A stretch of 64,000 nt of DNA from Rhodobacterales bacterium (GTDB lineage Bacteria; Pseudomonadota; Alphaproteobacteria; Rhizobiales; Stappiaceae): contig VIRH01000090.1 of the NCBI GenBank assembly GCA_008107755.1, positions 62,001-126,000 of the forward strand. Reading direction: 5' to 3'. A model generated the notes under the pieces. It saw nothing but the letters and a program-made list of their open reading frames with translations. It had not been told where the DNA came from and made no database searches. The translations under genes were made by a program, and so were the position numbers. Below, piece after piece: positions 35,391 to 44,092 of the stretch. Position 1 is the stretch's first letter; each line of letters starts with the position of its first letter.

Positions 35391-36731
35391 TTACATGCGC
35401 TGGGAGCCGACACCGAACTCCGGATAGGCTTCGACGCCGACTTCCGCCTTGTCGAGACCGATCGCTTCTTCTTCCTCGGAAACCCGGATACCCATGGTTG
35501 CCTTGAGGATGAACCAGACGATGGCGGATGCGACCAGCGTGAAGACGCCGTAGGCAACGATACCGATGATCTGCGTGCCGTAGGACGTGTCCGCATTGGA
35601 GAGCGGAACGATCAGCGTGCCCCAGATACCTGCAAGCAGGTGGACCGGGATTGCGCCGACGACGTCGTCGATTTTCAGCTTGTCGAGCATCGGAACCGCG
35701 AAGACCACGATCGCACCACCGACGGCGCCGACGAAGACGGCAGTCCATACGGTCGGAGCAAGCGGTTCTGCGGTGATGGACACGAGGCCAGCCAGGGCGC
35801 CGTTGAGGGCCATGGTGACGTCGACCTTCTTGTACATGATCTGCGTCAGGATGATCGCGACGACCACGCCGGCACAAGCTGCCATGTTGGTGTTGGCGAA
35901 GATGCGGGAGATGTCGGAGACGTCACCGATCGAGCCCATGGCAAGCTGGGACGCACCGTTGAAGCCGAACCAGCCGAGCCACAGGATGAACGTACCGAGG
36001 GTTGCCAACGGCATGGAGGAACCCGGGAACGGATGCACGGAGCCGTCCGGCAGGTACTTGCCTTTACGGGCACCGAGGATGATGGCACCGGAGAGAGCTG
36101 CCCAGCCACCGACCGAGTGAACCAGCGTCGAACCTGCGAAATCGGAGAAACCCATTTCGGAGAGCCAGCCGGCGCCCCACTGCCAGGAGCCTGCGATCGG
36201 GTAGATGAAACCGGTCAGGAGAACGGTGAAGATGAGGAACGGCCAGAGCTTGATGCGCTCGGCAAGTGTGCCGGAAACGATGGAAGCGGTGGTCGCACAG
36301 AACACCATCTGGAAGAACCAGTCGGAGGCCGTGGAGTAGCCGGTGTCGAGTGCGTCGCCGCCAACGGCATCGAACGCATACGGACCGAAGGATCCGATGA
36401 AGCCACCGTCAACGCCGGTGTACATCAGGTTGTAACCGGTGATCCAGAACATCAGACCGGCAATGGAATACAGTGCGATGTTCTTGAGGCACTGCATCGA
36501 AACGTTCTTGGAACGAACGAGACCAGCTTCGAGCATCGCGAAGCCGGCGGCCATCCACATGACGAGGAAACCGCCGATGAGGAACAGAAGGGTGTTGAGG
36601 ATATAGGCGACTTCCGGAGAAACGGGAGTTGCGGCTACGGCCTCGGCTGCAGTGTCTTGAGCAAGCACCGGCAGAACCGAAAGGCCCAGAAAAGCCAGCG
36701 ATGTCGCGCCCTTAGCGACCAGTTTTTTCAT
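35391..36731 (-). CDS. amtB: Ammonium transporter AmtB
   Basis: A 446-residue ammonium channel with a cleavable signal peptide (MKKLVAKGATSLAFLGLSV to VLAQ) and eleven membrane helices. Pore features: DWFFQMVFCATTASIVSGTLAER with the Phe gate, HSVGGWAALSGAIILG (first pore His) and HLLAGIWGTL (second pore His). It forms an operon with glnK, 20 bp upstream; PII binding closes the channel when nitrogen is plentiful. Confidence 0.97.
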   Translation of the reverse strand: MKKLVAKGATSLAFLGLSVLPVLAQDTAAEAVAATPVSPEVAYILNTLLFLIGGFLVMWMAAGFAMLEAGLVRSKNVSMQCLKNIALYSIAGLMFWITGYNLMYTGVDGGFIGSFGPYAFDAVGGDALDTGYSTASDWFFQMVFCATTASIVSGTLAERIKLWPFLIFTVLLTGFIYPIAGSWQWGAGWLSEMGFSDFAGSTLVHSVGGWAALSGAIILGARKGKYLPDGSVHPFPGSSMPLATLGTFILWLGWFGFNGASQLAMGSIGDVSDISRIFANTNMAACAGVVVAIILTQIMYKKVDVTMALNGALAGLVSITAEPLAPTVWTAVFVGAVGGAIVVFAVPMLDKLKIDDVVGAIPVHLLAGIWGTLIVPLSNADTSYGTQIIGIVAYGVFTLVASAIVWFILKATMGIRVSEEEEAIGLDKAEVGVEAYPEFGVGSQRM

Positions 36732-36751
36732 GATACGTTTCCTTACCTAAA

Positions 36752-37282
<531 letters not shown>

Positions 37283-37323
37283 TTACAATTCGCGGAAAAC
37301 CGGGGCGCACGCGACGGTACGGC

Positions 37324-37398
37324 CCGGTGGAGACACCACCGGACGGGAGGCAATGATTGATTTTCAGGCAGATTTTTCGCCTAGATAATAGGCGTTAT
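37324..37398. promoter_or_regulatory. Inverted repeats upstream of the glnK promoter
   Basis: CCGGTGG-AGACA-CCACCGG (37324-37342) is a perfect inverted repeat about 60-75 bp upstream of the -24 box, at a distance typical for an activator site. A second perfect repeat, CGCCTA-GATAA-TAGGCG, lies near 37379-37395. Neither matches the usual NtrC half-site GCAC...GTGC. The remaining gap to 37518 shows no gene. Confidence 0.4.
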
Positions 37399-37518
37399 TG
37401 AAGGTTTTGCCGTAGAAATAGGCATCGGGTCAGGACTTGGTCACCAAACCGCGCTGCGCAAAAGAGCAAAAATCGGGCAGCGTGTGCGCCGACGCCGCCT
37501 CAAAAAACTTACGTTACG

Positions 37519-38070
37519 TTAGGCGGAGAAGCCACCACTGTCCAGATAAGCCTGCTCTTCCGGCGTTGTTTCCCGCCCCAGCACCTTGTTGCGATGGGGA
37601 AACCGGCCGAAGCGGCGAATGACATCCATGTGGATCAGCGCGTAGTGGTAGAGTTCCTTGTCGCCCAGCACACGCGTCAGATCCACGGACCGTTCCTGAT
37701 CGGCCATGTCTTCGGAATGCTCGAACGGGAGATAGAAGAACCCGCGCGCCTCTTTCGGAAACGCCCTGTCGAAGCCTTTTTCCAGAGCATGGTCGGCAAT
37801 GGACCGGCACTTCTCGTCGGCGGCGAACGCTTCCGCGGAGTCCCGATAGACGTTTCTCGACATCTGGTCCAGAAGCAGCAGCAGAGCCAGAGATCCGTCC
37901 GCCGTCTCGCACCAATGATCGAACTTGCCCGCCTTGGCGTCCTCGATCGCGCCCATGAAGGTCTTCTCGATGGCCTTGTCGAACTTGTCGTCTTGCGCAA
38001 ACCACTTCGCGGGTCCGGCCTGCCACCAGAAGTCCAGCACATCCAGCGGGGAAATGTCGGTATCGCTCAT
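37519..38070 (-). CDS. DUF924 family protein
   Basis: A 183-residue member of the DUF924 (tetratricopeptide-like) family. Family marks: VLDFWWQAGPAKWFAQDD at the N-terminus, LLLLDQMSRNVYR, FFYLPFEHSED and FGRFPHRNKVLGRE-T. Cytosolic, all-helical, function unknown; common in Proteobacteria. It lies between the glnK control region and tusA and does not clearly belong to either. Confidence 0.92.
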   Translation of the reverse strand: MSDTDISPLDVLDFWWQAGPAKWFAQDDKFDKAIEKTFMGAIEDAKAGKFDHWCETADGSLALLLLLDQMSRNVYRDSAEAFAADEKCRSIADHALEKGFDRAFPKEARGFFYLPFEHSEDMADQERSVDLTRVLGDKELYHYALIHMDVIRRFGRFPHRNKVLGRETTPEEQAYLDSGGFSA

Positions 38071-38210
38071 GTCGTCCTTCCTGGAATCACAAATCTTCTA
38101 GAGACCATAGACCGGGTTGCGTCCCGGACGCCACAGAAGTATCTCGGCAGAAGGGGCCGCCGTCCGACCACGCGGCATCCCGCTTTCAACGCCAACCAGG
38201 ACCGGTGCAG

Positions 38211-38459
38211 GTGACCGAAACGACACTCGACTTGAAGGGCCTGAAATGCCCGCTTCCCGTCTTGAAGACACGCAAGGCACTGAGCCGTTTGCCGGACGGA
38301 GCGGAGCTGGAAGTGCTCACCACCGATCCGATGGCCGAAATCGACATCCCGCATTTCTGCCGCGAGAACGGTCATGATCTGCTGTCTGCCGAGCGGACCG
38401 AAACCGGACACCGGTTTCATCTCAAGAAAGCGAGCGCGGCGCCGAAGGATCAGGGATAG
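38211..38459 (+). CDS. TusA/SirA family sulfurtransferase
   Basis: An 82-residue sulfur carrier with the motif LKCPLPVLKTRKAL; the first Cys carries the persulfide. A second Cys lies in IPHFCREN. Relatives supply sulfur for 2-thiouridine in tRNA and other pathways. GTG 38211 is preferred over GTG 38205 because AGGA lies 9 nt before it and only 3 nt before the other. Its 3' end overlaps the convergent DUF930 gene by 10 bp. Confidence 0.88.
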   Translation: MTETTLDLKGLKCPLPVLKTRKALSRLPDGAELEVLTTDPMAEIDIPHFCRENGHDLLSAERTETGHRFHLKKASAAPKDQG

Positions 38460-38833
38460 AGATAGTATTTCGACCAGTCCCGGTGCGGGATGCGGTTGCC
38501 GACGCGCAGATCGAAGTCGGTGACCTTCAGGTGATTGCGGCTCGTCGTGCAGGAATAGGCAAGGTGATACCATTCGCCATGCTTGCGAAACACCGCGCCG
38601 TTGGCGTCGAATTTGACGGCGGTATGACTGGGTTCGGAGAACGTATAGGCGATCACCTTGTCGGCATCGAGCCGATTCATCGCCTCCATGTCGCAGCGCT
38701 GCTCCAGCTGCTCCGACGGCGGAAGACGTTTCATCTCGCCCTGCAAACTGCCCGCCAGAGCGCTTGTCTGATTCGCCAACCCCGCTCCGATCGCAAGACA
38801 CAGGGCGAGTCGTCTGGAAATTCTGAAGTTCAT
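38450..38833 (-). CDS. DUF930 domain-containing secreted protein
   Basis: A 127-residue protein with a signal peptide (MNFRISRRLALCLAIGAGLA). The DUF930 region has EQRCDMEAMNRL, DKVIAYTFSEP and the C-terminal RDWSKYYLYP; two Cys probably form a disulfide. ATG 38833 is used; TTG 38842 would add three residues. Family is confined mostly to Hyphomicrobiales and of unknown function. Confidence 0.82.
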   Translation of the reverse strand: MNFRISRRLALCLAIGAGLANQTSALAGSLQGEMKRLPPSEQLEQRCDMEAMNRLDADKVIAYTFSEPSHTAVKFDANGAVFRKHGEWYHLAYSCTTSRNHLKVTDFDLRVGNRIPHRDWSKYYLYP

Positions 38834-38885
38834 TCCTACCAATACCGTTCCGAGAAAGTGCCCCCTTCGCCCGGATCCGAGGCGC

Positions 38886-39182
38886 TCAGGATGCTCCGGC
38901 GATGCCGTCGATTTCTGACGCCAGCTTGAGGTCCAGCGCGCTCAGGCCGCCAACATCATGCGTCGAAAGCACGATGTCAACGCTTCGATAAACGTTTGAC
39001 CATTCAGGATGGTGGTTCATTTTCTCCGCCGTTATGGCGACTTGCGTCATGAAGCCGAACGCTTCGCGGAAATCCTTGAATCGGAAGGATTTCGAGATGG
39101 CTTCACGGTCGTCGCACAGGTGCCAGCCCTCAAGGTCCTTCAATCCCGCTGCCCGGTCCTCGGGTTTCAGTCGTTCCGCCAT
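38886..39182 (-). CDS. phhB: 4a-hydroxytetrahydrobiopterin dehydratase (PhhB/PCD)
   Basis: A 98-residue pterin-4a-carbinolamine dehydratase, which recycles the pterin cofactor after aromatic amino acid hydroxylation. The active-site pattern [18 protein letters not shown] and [12 protein letters not shown] is complete, with the catalytic His pair. No phenylalanine hydroxylase gene is nearby in the window. Confidence 0.93.
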   Translation of the reverse strand: MAERLKPEDRAAGLKDLEGWHLCDDREAISKSFRFKDFREAFGFMTQVAITAEKMNHHPEWSNVYRSVDIVLSTHDVGGLSALDLKLASEIDGIAGAS

Positions 39183-39275
39183 CTGTTCCTCCTCTTACGT
39201 CTGACGCTGGCCGCATTGCCGGTGGCCCTGCGGGTGTGTTCAGGCTAACACCTAGGGATGTCCCGGAGATACCCC

Positions 39276-39746
39276 ATGACCCACAGTGTTCTCTTCGTCT
39301 GCCTTGGCAACATCTGCCGCTCCCCGCTAGCCGAAGGCATCTTTCGCGCGCACGTTCTGGAGCGCGGACTTGCCGAGCACTTCAGGATTGATTCCGCAGG
39401 AACCGGTTCGTGGCACGCAGGCAATCCCCCGGACCCACGCTCCGTCGAGGTCGCCGCACGCCACGGCATTGATATTTCCGGCCAGCGCGCCCGGCAGGTG
39501 ACGGCGGAGGATTTCGGCACCTACGATACGATACTCGCGATGGATCGCAGCAACCTGACAACCCTTGAAGATCGGGCAGGAAGCAGAGCCCGCAACCGTC
39601 TGCGGCTCTTCCTTGCCGACCCGGCGATGGACGTTCCAGACCCCTACTACGGTGGGCCGGGCGGGTTCGACGAGGTCTTCCGACTGATCCAGGAGGGCAG
39701 CGAAAAGCTGCTGGACGCCCTCGCGCATCGGAAACCGGCTTCATAA
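39276..39746 (+). CDS. Low molecular weight protein-tyrosine phosphatase
   Basis: A 156-residue phosphatase with the P-loop VCLGNICRSP (CX5R) at the N-terminus and the general-acid motif DPYYGG near the C-terminus. ATG 39276 (MTHSVLFVCL) is chosen: GGAG lies 8 nt upstream, whereas ATG 39258 has no suitably spaced site. Cytosolic. Substrates could be a tyrosine kinase of polysaccharide export or small arsenate-type substrates; context gives no decision. Confidence 0.93.
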   Translation: MTHSVLFVCLGNICRSPLAEGIFRAHVLERGLAEHFRIDSAGTGSWHAGNPPDPRSVEVAARHGIDISGQRARQVTAEDFGTYDTILAMDRSNLTTLEDRAGSRARNRLRLFLADPAMDVPDPYYGGPGGFDEVFRLIQEGSEKLLDALAHRKPAS

Positions 39747-39803
39747 ATCCGTCTCACTGCGCGCTGTATGGAAAGCTGTCGCAGTCGGACAACGTGGCAC
39801 AAC

Positions 39804-40286
39804 ATGAAAATCCTGTGGTGGTCCCTGGCAGCTTTCCTGATCGTGCTCGGCCTGGCAACGATCTGGCTGCCGATTCCGACCGGCGTGCCACTGCTGGCGC
39901 TTGGGCTCATCGTGATCGTCGGCACCAGCCGCAGCGCCGCCCGCTCCCTGCGCAGCCGGCGCCGGAACGCGCCAAGGGTCAATGTCGCCCTGACGTGGAT
40001 CGAGGACCGCTCGCCCCTGCGCTTTGCCCGCATCCTGAAACGCACACGGCCCCGCGCAGGGCCACACTCCGGATCAATGGTCGTTGAAAGCGCTCAGGGC
40101 ACTGCGGAAGGTTCGGCGCACGCGCAGCGCGAACCGCTGCAGGACCCTCTGCAGCCATCTGCCCCAGACGGTGAACCGTTCGTCGAGCCCGGCATCGGTC
40201 ACCCGCGGCGGCTCGGTCCTGTAGAGCAGGCGATGGATCGCGAGTATCAGCAGCAGGGTCAGGCCCCAGGAAATCAGTGTGTCTGA
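39804..40286 (+). CDS. Small membrane protein with long C-terminal tail overlapping the PAP2 gene
   Basis: ATG 39804 starts a protein with a hydrophobic N-terminus (residues 1-42, two short helices around LPIPTGVPLLALGLIVIVG) and an Arg-rich stretch (SRSAARSLRSRRRN), then VALTWIEDRSPLRFARILKRT. This first part looks like a genuine small membrane protein. The frame continues to 40286, so the last 70 residues lie antisense over the 3' end of the PAP2 gene (overlap 213 bp) and look like shadow sequence. Either a long overlap or a lost stop codon. Confidence 0.55.
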   Translation: MKILWWSLAAFLIVLGLATIWLPIPTGVPLLALGLIVIVGTSRSAARSLRSRRRNAPRVNVALTWIEDRSPLRFARILKRTRPRAGPHSGSMVVESAQGTAEGSAHAQREPLQDPLQPSAPDGEPFVEPGIGHPRRLGPVEQAMDREYQQQGQAPGNQCV

Positions 40287-40931
40287 AAAGAAGTGCCCCC
40301 CGAAAGCCACCCGGTTGACCGACAGGATGACGCACAGCGGCAGCAGGAAGGCAAGCGTCGCCTTGCGCCAGGTGGCCGGCACCAGAAACGCCACCGCGAC
40401 AAGCCACATGGCCGCAGACGCTTCGCCGGAGACAAAGGAACAGTTGCTGTCGCAATAGTCCGTGATCTTCCACACCGGCTGATAGGGCAGATCGCCACCG
40501 AAAAACTCCACGTTACGCGGACGCGGGCGGCCCCAGTTGTTCTTGAGCACCAGATTGACCAGGACGCCGGGCCCGAGGATCAGCGTCGACAGAAGAAAGA
40601 CGGGCTGTCGCAGCGGCATGAGAGGCGGCAGCCTGGGAACCAGCAGCTTCACCACCAGCACCAGCACGCAGATGACGGCAATCGTGCGCACGAGAAACGG
40701 TCCGAGATGCCGGACCTGCCGGAGAAACGGCATGTTCTCGGCCGCAAAACCCTGGGATACGGAATAGAAAAGGCCGCTTGCCCAGGTGTCGACGCCAGGA
40801 AACGCCAGGAAAAACAGCGAGACCGCGACGACATAGAGAGCAACCGCGGTCATCGGATGCGTGATAAACCAGCCTCCCATCTTGCGATGGAGTGGCAGTC
40901 GATTATGGTTCTGGGTCTCGGGCTGCTGCAT
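40074..40931 (-). CDS. PAP2 family phosphatase (lipid A phosphatase-like)
   Basis: A 285-residue membrane phosphatase with six helices. Motif 1 is KNNWGRPRP, motif 2 SFVSGEASAA, motif 3 SVNRVAFGGHFFSD. Motif 2 has Glu where PAP2 enzymes usually have the SGH His, a variant to note; the nucleophile His of motif 3 is present. The fold suits dephosphorylation of lipid A or undecaprenyl pyrophosphate (LpxE/LpxF/PgpB type). The C-terminus is Arg-rich. Convergent overlap with the small membrane protein gene. Confidence 0.88.
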   Translation of the reverse strand: MQQPETQNHNRLPLHRKMGGWFITHPMTAVALYVVAVSLFFLAFPGVDTWASGLFYSVSQGFAAENMPFLRQVRHLGPFLVRTIAVICVLVLVVKLLVPRLPPLMPLRQPVFLLSTLILGPGVLVNLVLKNNWGRPRPRNVEFFGGDLPYQPVWKITDYCDSNCSFVSGEASAAMWLVAVAFLVPATWRKATLAFLLPLCVILSVNRVAFGGHFFSDTLISWGLTLLLILAIHRLLYRTEPPRVTDAGLDERFTVWGRWLQRVLQRFALRVRRTFRSALSAFNDH

Positions 40932-41026
40932 GGCTGCTCTTTAACCCATCCGGTCGGCCTCTCCAATCCCTTCCCGTGGGCATGATGGCGGGCGCGCACC
41001 CGGGACCTGTTTCGGAGGCTTCAAAC

Positions 41027-41704
41027 GTGAGCGAAGGGTCGAGACCGAACGACACGCAAAACATCGACGGGCACGGATCCTCCGAAATCCGGCAGCCGAC
41101 CGTCGCCTTCTGGTATGAATTCGCGTCCACCTACAGCTATCTTTCGGCGATGCGGATCGAGACGCTGGCCTCCGAATACGGTGTCAGGCTGATCTGGCGT
41201 CCGTTCCTTCTCGGTCCGATCTTTCAGAAGCAGGGCTGGACGACCTCTCCCTTCAACCTGATGCCGGCCAAGGGCCGATACATGTGGCGCGACATGGCCC
41301 GTCAATGCGCACGCTACGGTCTGCCCCTTCAGGTTCCGGACCCGTTTCCACAGGCCAGCCTTCTGGCCGCCCGCATCGCTCATGCGTGCCGCGACACCCC
41401 ATGGATTGGCGCCTTCACCCGCGCGGTCTTCATGGCGGAATTCGGCACTGGCCGCGACATCTCGGACGAGGCGCTCCTTGCCGACCTCCTGCTGGAGGCC
41501 GGAGCCCCGGCGAAGGGGATCCTGGAAAGCGCAAAAAGTCCCGGCATCAAGAACGAACTGCGCGACACCGTGAAGGAAGCCGAAAACTGCGGCATCTTCG
41601 GAGCCCCGAGCTTCCGTCTTGCTGATGGCGACCTTTTCTGGGGGGACGATCGCCTGGAACAGGCGCTCGAGACGGCAGTACGGATAGACGGCGCACCCGC
41701 CTGA
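41027..41704 (+). CDS. DsbA-like 2-hydroxychromene-2-carboxylate isomerase family protein
   Basis: About 225 residues of the kappa-GST/HCCA isomerase fold: FWYEFASTYSYLSAMRIE at the start (no CxxC, so not an oxidase), IWRPFLLGPIF, and GIFGAPSF with the cis-Pro. Relatives isomerise 2-hydroxychromene-2-carboxylate in naphthalene degradation or are glutathione-dependent enzymes; the substrate here is unknown. GTG 41027 is preferred because GGAGG lies 8 nt upstream; ATG 40982/40985 and the longer frame are alternatives overlapping the PAP2 control region. Confidence 0.82.
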   Translation: MSEGSRPNDTQNIDGHGSSEIRQPTVAFWYEFASTYSYLSAMRIETLASEYGVRLIWRPFLLGPIFQKQGWTTSPFNLMPAKGRYMWRDMARQCARYGLPLQVPDPFPQASLLAARIAHACRDTPWIGAFTRAVFMAEFGTGRDISDEALLADLLLEAGAPAKGILESAKSPGIKNELRDTVKEAENCGIFGAPSFRLADGDLFWGDDRLEQALETAVRIDGAPA

Positions 41705-41711
41705 ACCCGCT

Positions 41712-42869
41712 TCAGGCCTTGCTGCCGCTCTCGGCACCAGGCGTACCGCCGGCGAACCTCTTGAGGATTTCGTAGAGGGCGGCAGGCGAAAGCGGCTTCG
41801 ACAGAACGTCCTGGAAGCCCGCCTCCTGAAGCGCGTCCGGGCCGACTGAATCCAGCGCCGCCGTCACTGCGACCAGCGGCAACTCAGCCTTTCCCGATAG
41901 CTTGCGCAGCTCTTCCGCCGTTTCCAGTCCGCTCAACCCCGGCATATGCAGGTCCAGAAGCACGGCGTCGAAAGGCCTTTGCGCGGCGACCTCCAGAGCT
42001 TCCTCACCGGATCGCACGATTTCCGATGTGACCCCGAAGGATTCCAGAAGAGCGGACAGGAGCCGGCAGTTGGTTTCATTGTCATCGACGATCAGGACAT
42101 GGGCGTCCAGCGGCCCGTGGGCAGGCGCCCGCGCGCGCTGGGTGACAGCGCCGGGCGAGACCGGCACCGCGGTGGCATCGCCCTGCGCCGGCAAACGCAC
42201 TTCGAACCGGCTGCCTCCGCCTTCAACCTCCGAAAGCTCCAGCACTCCGCCCATTTCCCGCACGAGTTCCGCTGTTCCCCACAGTCCGAGGCCTGTGCCG
42301 GGTCCGCTTTCCCGTCCGTGACGTCCGCGCACGAAGGGCCTGAAGAGACGCGCGCGCTCCTCGGCATCGATGCCCGGACCGCTGTCGGAGACGGAAACCC
42401 CGACCCAGCCGTCGCCCTCCGCCCCGCCCGCAGGCGCAACCCGGACGCAAATGCCGCCGCTGGCGGTGTACTTGACAGCATTGTCCAGAAGCGTCGTGAC
42501 CACGCGGCGCAGTGCCGCCCCATGGCATGTCATGATCTCCGTGACGGCCGGATCCACGACAATCTCGTAGTCGAGAGACTTGGCCTCGGCGGCAATCTGG
42601 AAGAGCGCCGCGCATTCGGTGACGACGTCGGCTATCCGGACCGGTGCAACGGCAGAGCTGGTACCGGGTTCGGCGGCTCTCACGAGTTCACCGGTCATCT
42701 CCGCCAGCGCGTCGATGGACCTGATCAGCAGGTCGAGCTGATCCCTCTGCTTCGAATTCAGATCGCCCTGGCCGATCAGCTCGGCCGTCAGCCTCATTGC
42801 CGACAATGGCGTCCGCAGGTCATGGGCCAGAAGCGCAAGTTTGACGCTGTCGTCATCACGATCCGCCAT
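41712..42869 (-). CDS. Soluble hybrid histidine kinase with receiver domain
   Basis: About 385 residues. A HisKA domain starts directly at the N-terminus (LLAHDLRTPLSAM, His16), followed by the HATPase domain (N-box LDNAVKYT, G1 DSGPGID, G2 GTGLGLWG) and a C-terminal receiver (VLIVDDNETN, phospho-Asp in VLLDLHMPG, Lys in LSKPLS). There is no sensor domain and no membrane segment, so it must take its input from another protein. ATG 42869 has GAGGAG 8 nt upstream; the frame to 42971 is rejected. No cognate regulator lies next to it. Confidence 0.9.
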   Translation of the reverse strand: MADRDDDSVKLALLAHDLRTPLSAMRLTAELIGQGDLNSKQRDQLDLLIRSIDALAEMTGELVRAAEPGTSSAVAPVRIADVVTECAALFQIAAEAKSLDYEIVVDPAVTEIMTCHGAALRRVVTTLLDNAVKYTASGGICVRVAPAGGAEGDGWVGVSVSDSGPGIDAEERARLFRPFVRGRHGRESGPGTGLGLWGTAELVREMGGVLELSEVEGGGSRFEVRLPAQGDATAVPVSPGAVTQRARAPAHGPLDAHVLIVDDNETNCRLLSALLESFGVTSEIVRSGEEALEVAAQRPFDAVLLDLHMPGLSGLETAEELRKLSGKAELPLVAVTAALDSVGPDALQEAGFQDVLSKPLSPAALYEILKRFAGGTPGAESGSKA

Positions 42870-43120
42870 GTGGCGCTCCTCTCCCTCGAAAAGCGCGTCA
42901 TCAGGGCTTGCCAGACGGTGAACGACAAGCCACTTTGACCCGCTGATATGTACCTGCGCGTACACAGGCACGCACTTTCGTGCTTACCGTGTAGGTGTAT
43001 CGCTGTCCATCCTAACCCGTGCAGGGGCGTGGCGGTTCCAACAAGCCTCTTGCCTGCGCGCCCGCTTCCGCGCTGCGGCTCCCCCTGCCCTTCGCCGGCG
43101 AACCCGACTGCCAGACCCGA

Positions 43121-44083
43121 ATGCTCGCCCAGACCTTCACGATCGTCACGCCCGTTTTTCTGCTGATCGGCATCGGCTACTGCCTTGCCCGATTTGGCGT
43201 CTTCGGCCCCTCGGTCAGCGCTGCGCTCGGTCAATTCGTCTACACGGTGTCGATACCGGCACTGATCTTCCGCACGCTCATTGCCGCAGACCTCTCCGAT
43301 GGATTGCCGGTTTCCCTGTGGGCGACATATTTTATTGGCATCGCCACCGCCTGGGCGCTCGGCTCGGTGATCATTCGCAAGGGTTTTGCACGCGACGCCC
43401 GCGCCGGGGTGATCGGCGGCATTTCGGCAGCTTTCGCCAATACGGTGCTTGTCGGCCTGCCGATCGTCGCTGCGGTCTACGGCGATGCCGGTCTGGTGCC
43501 GCTGCTTCTGATCGTGTCCATTCACCTGGCGACAATGACCATCGTCATCGCCGTTGCGATGGAACGAGCCGCAGCGACAGATCGCGGCGAGGTTTCGCCG
43601 CCGCTCGCGCAGCTTGTCACCGGTGCCGGCAAAAGCCTGCTGACCAATCCGCTGATCATCGCCATCCTGCTGGCGTTCCTCTGGCGTTTCGGCGGCATGG
43701 CCATGCCGGAAATCCCTCTCAGCGTGATCAACCGCATCGGCTCGACCGCCCTTCCGCTGGCTCTGTTGTCGCTTGGCATGAGCCTCGTCCAGTACGGCAT
43801 GCGCGGCAATATTCTGCCGGGCCTGCTTCTGAGCATCGTCAAGGTGCTGATCATGCCGGCAGTCGTGTTCTGCCTCGGGGCCTTCGTCTTCCACCTGCCC
43901 CCGCTATGGACCACGGTCGCCACACTGACCGCAGCCTGCCCGACGGGCGTCAACGCCTATATCTTTGCCAACCGCTATGGCACCGGCCACGCCATGTCGG
44001 CCAACACCATCACGATGACGACCCTGTGCGCGCTTGCGACCACAAGCCTCTGGATCTGGTTTCTGGAGAGCTGGTTCGCGTAA
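43121..44083 (+). CDS. AEC family (auxin efflux carrier-like) transporter
   Basis: A 320-residue permease with about ten hydrophobic segments. Typical AEC features are the N-terminal FTIVTPVFLLIGIGYCLARFGV, AFANTVLVGLPI in the middle and TAACPTGVNAYIFANRYG near the end. Bacterial members export malate, malonate or other dicarboxylates or unknown compounds. ATG 43121 (MLAQTFTIV) is used; upstream frame lacks membrane character. Convergent with gluQRS, 9 bp apart. Confidence 0.92.
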   Translation: MLAQTFTIVTPVFLLIGIGYCLARFGVFGPSVSAALGQFVYTVSIPALIFRTLIAADLSDGLPVSLWATYFIGIATAWALGSVIIRKGFARDARAGVIGGISAAFANTVLVGLPIVAAVYGDAGLVPLLLIVSIHLATMTIVIAVAMERAAATDRGEVSPPLAQLVTGAGKSLLTNPLIIAILLAFLWRFGGMAMPEIPLSVINRIGSTALPLALLSLGMSLVQYGMRGNILPGLLLSIVKVLIMPAVVFCLGAFVFHLPPLWTTVATLTAACPTGVNAYIFANRYGTGHAMSANTITMTTLCALATTSLWIWFLESWFA

Positions 44084-44092
44084 GCCTGCGGA

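Noticed and set aside
37324-37342. NtrC binding site
   Set aside because: The repeat is CCGGTGG...CCACCGG; NtrC half-sites read GCAC...GTGC, the opposite orientation.
42794-43894. 366-aa minus-strand frame over the AEC transporter gene
   Set aside because: Gln/Arg/His-rich shadow without domain; the plus-strand frame encodes a clear membrane transporter.
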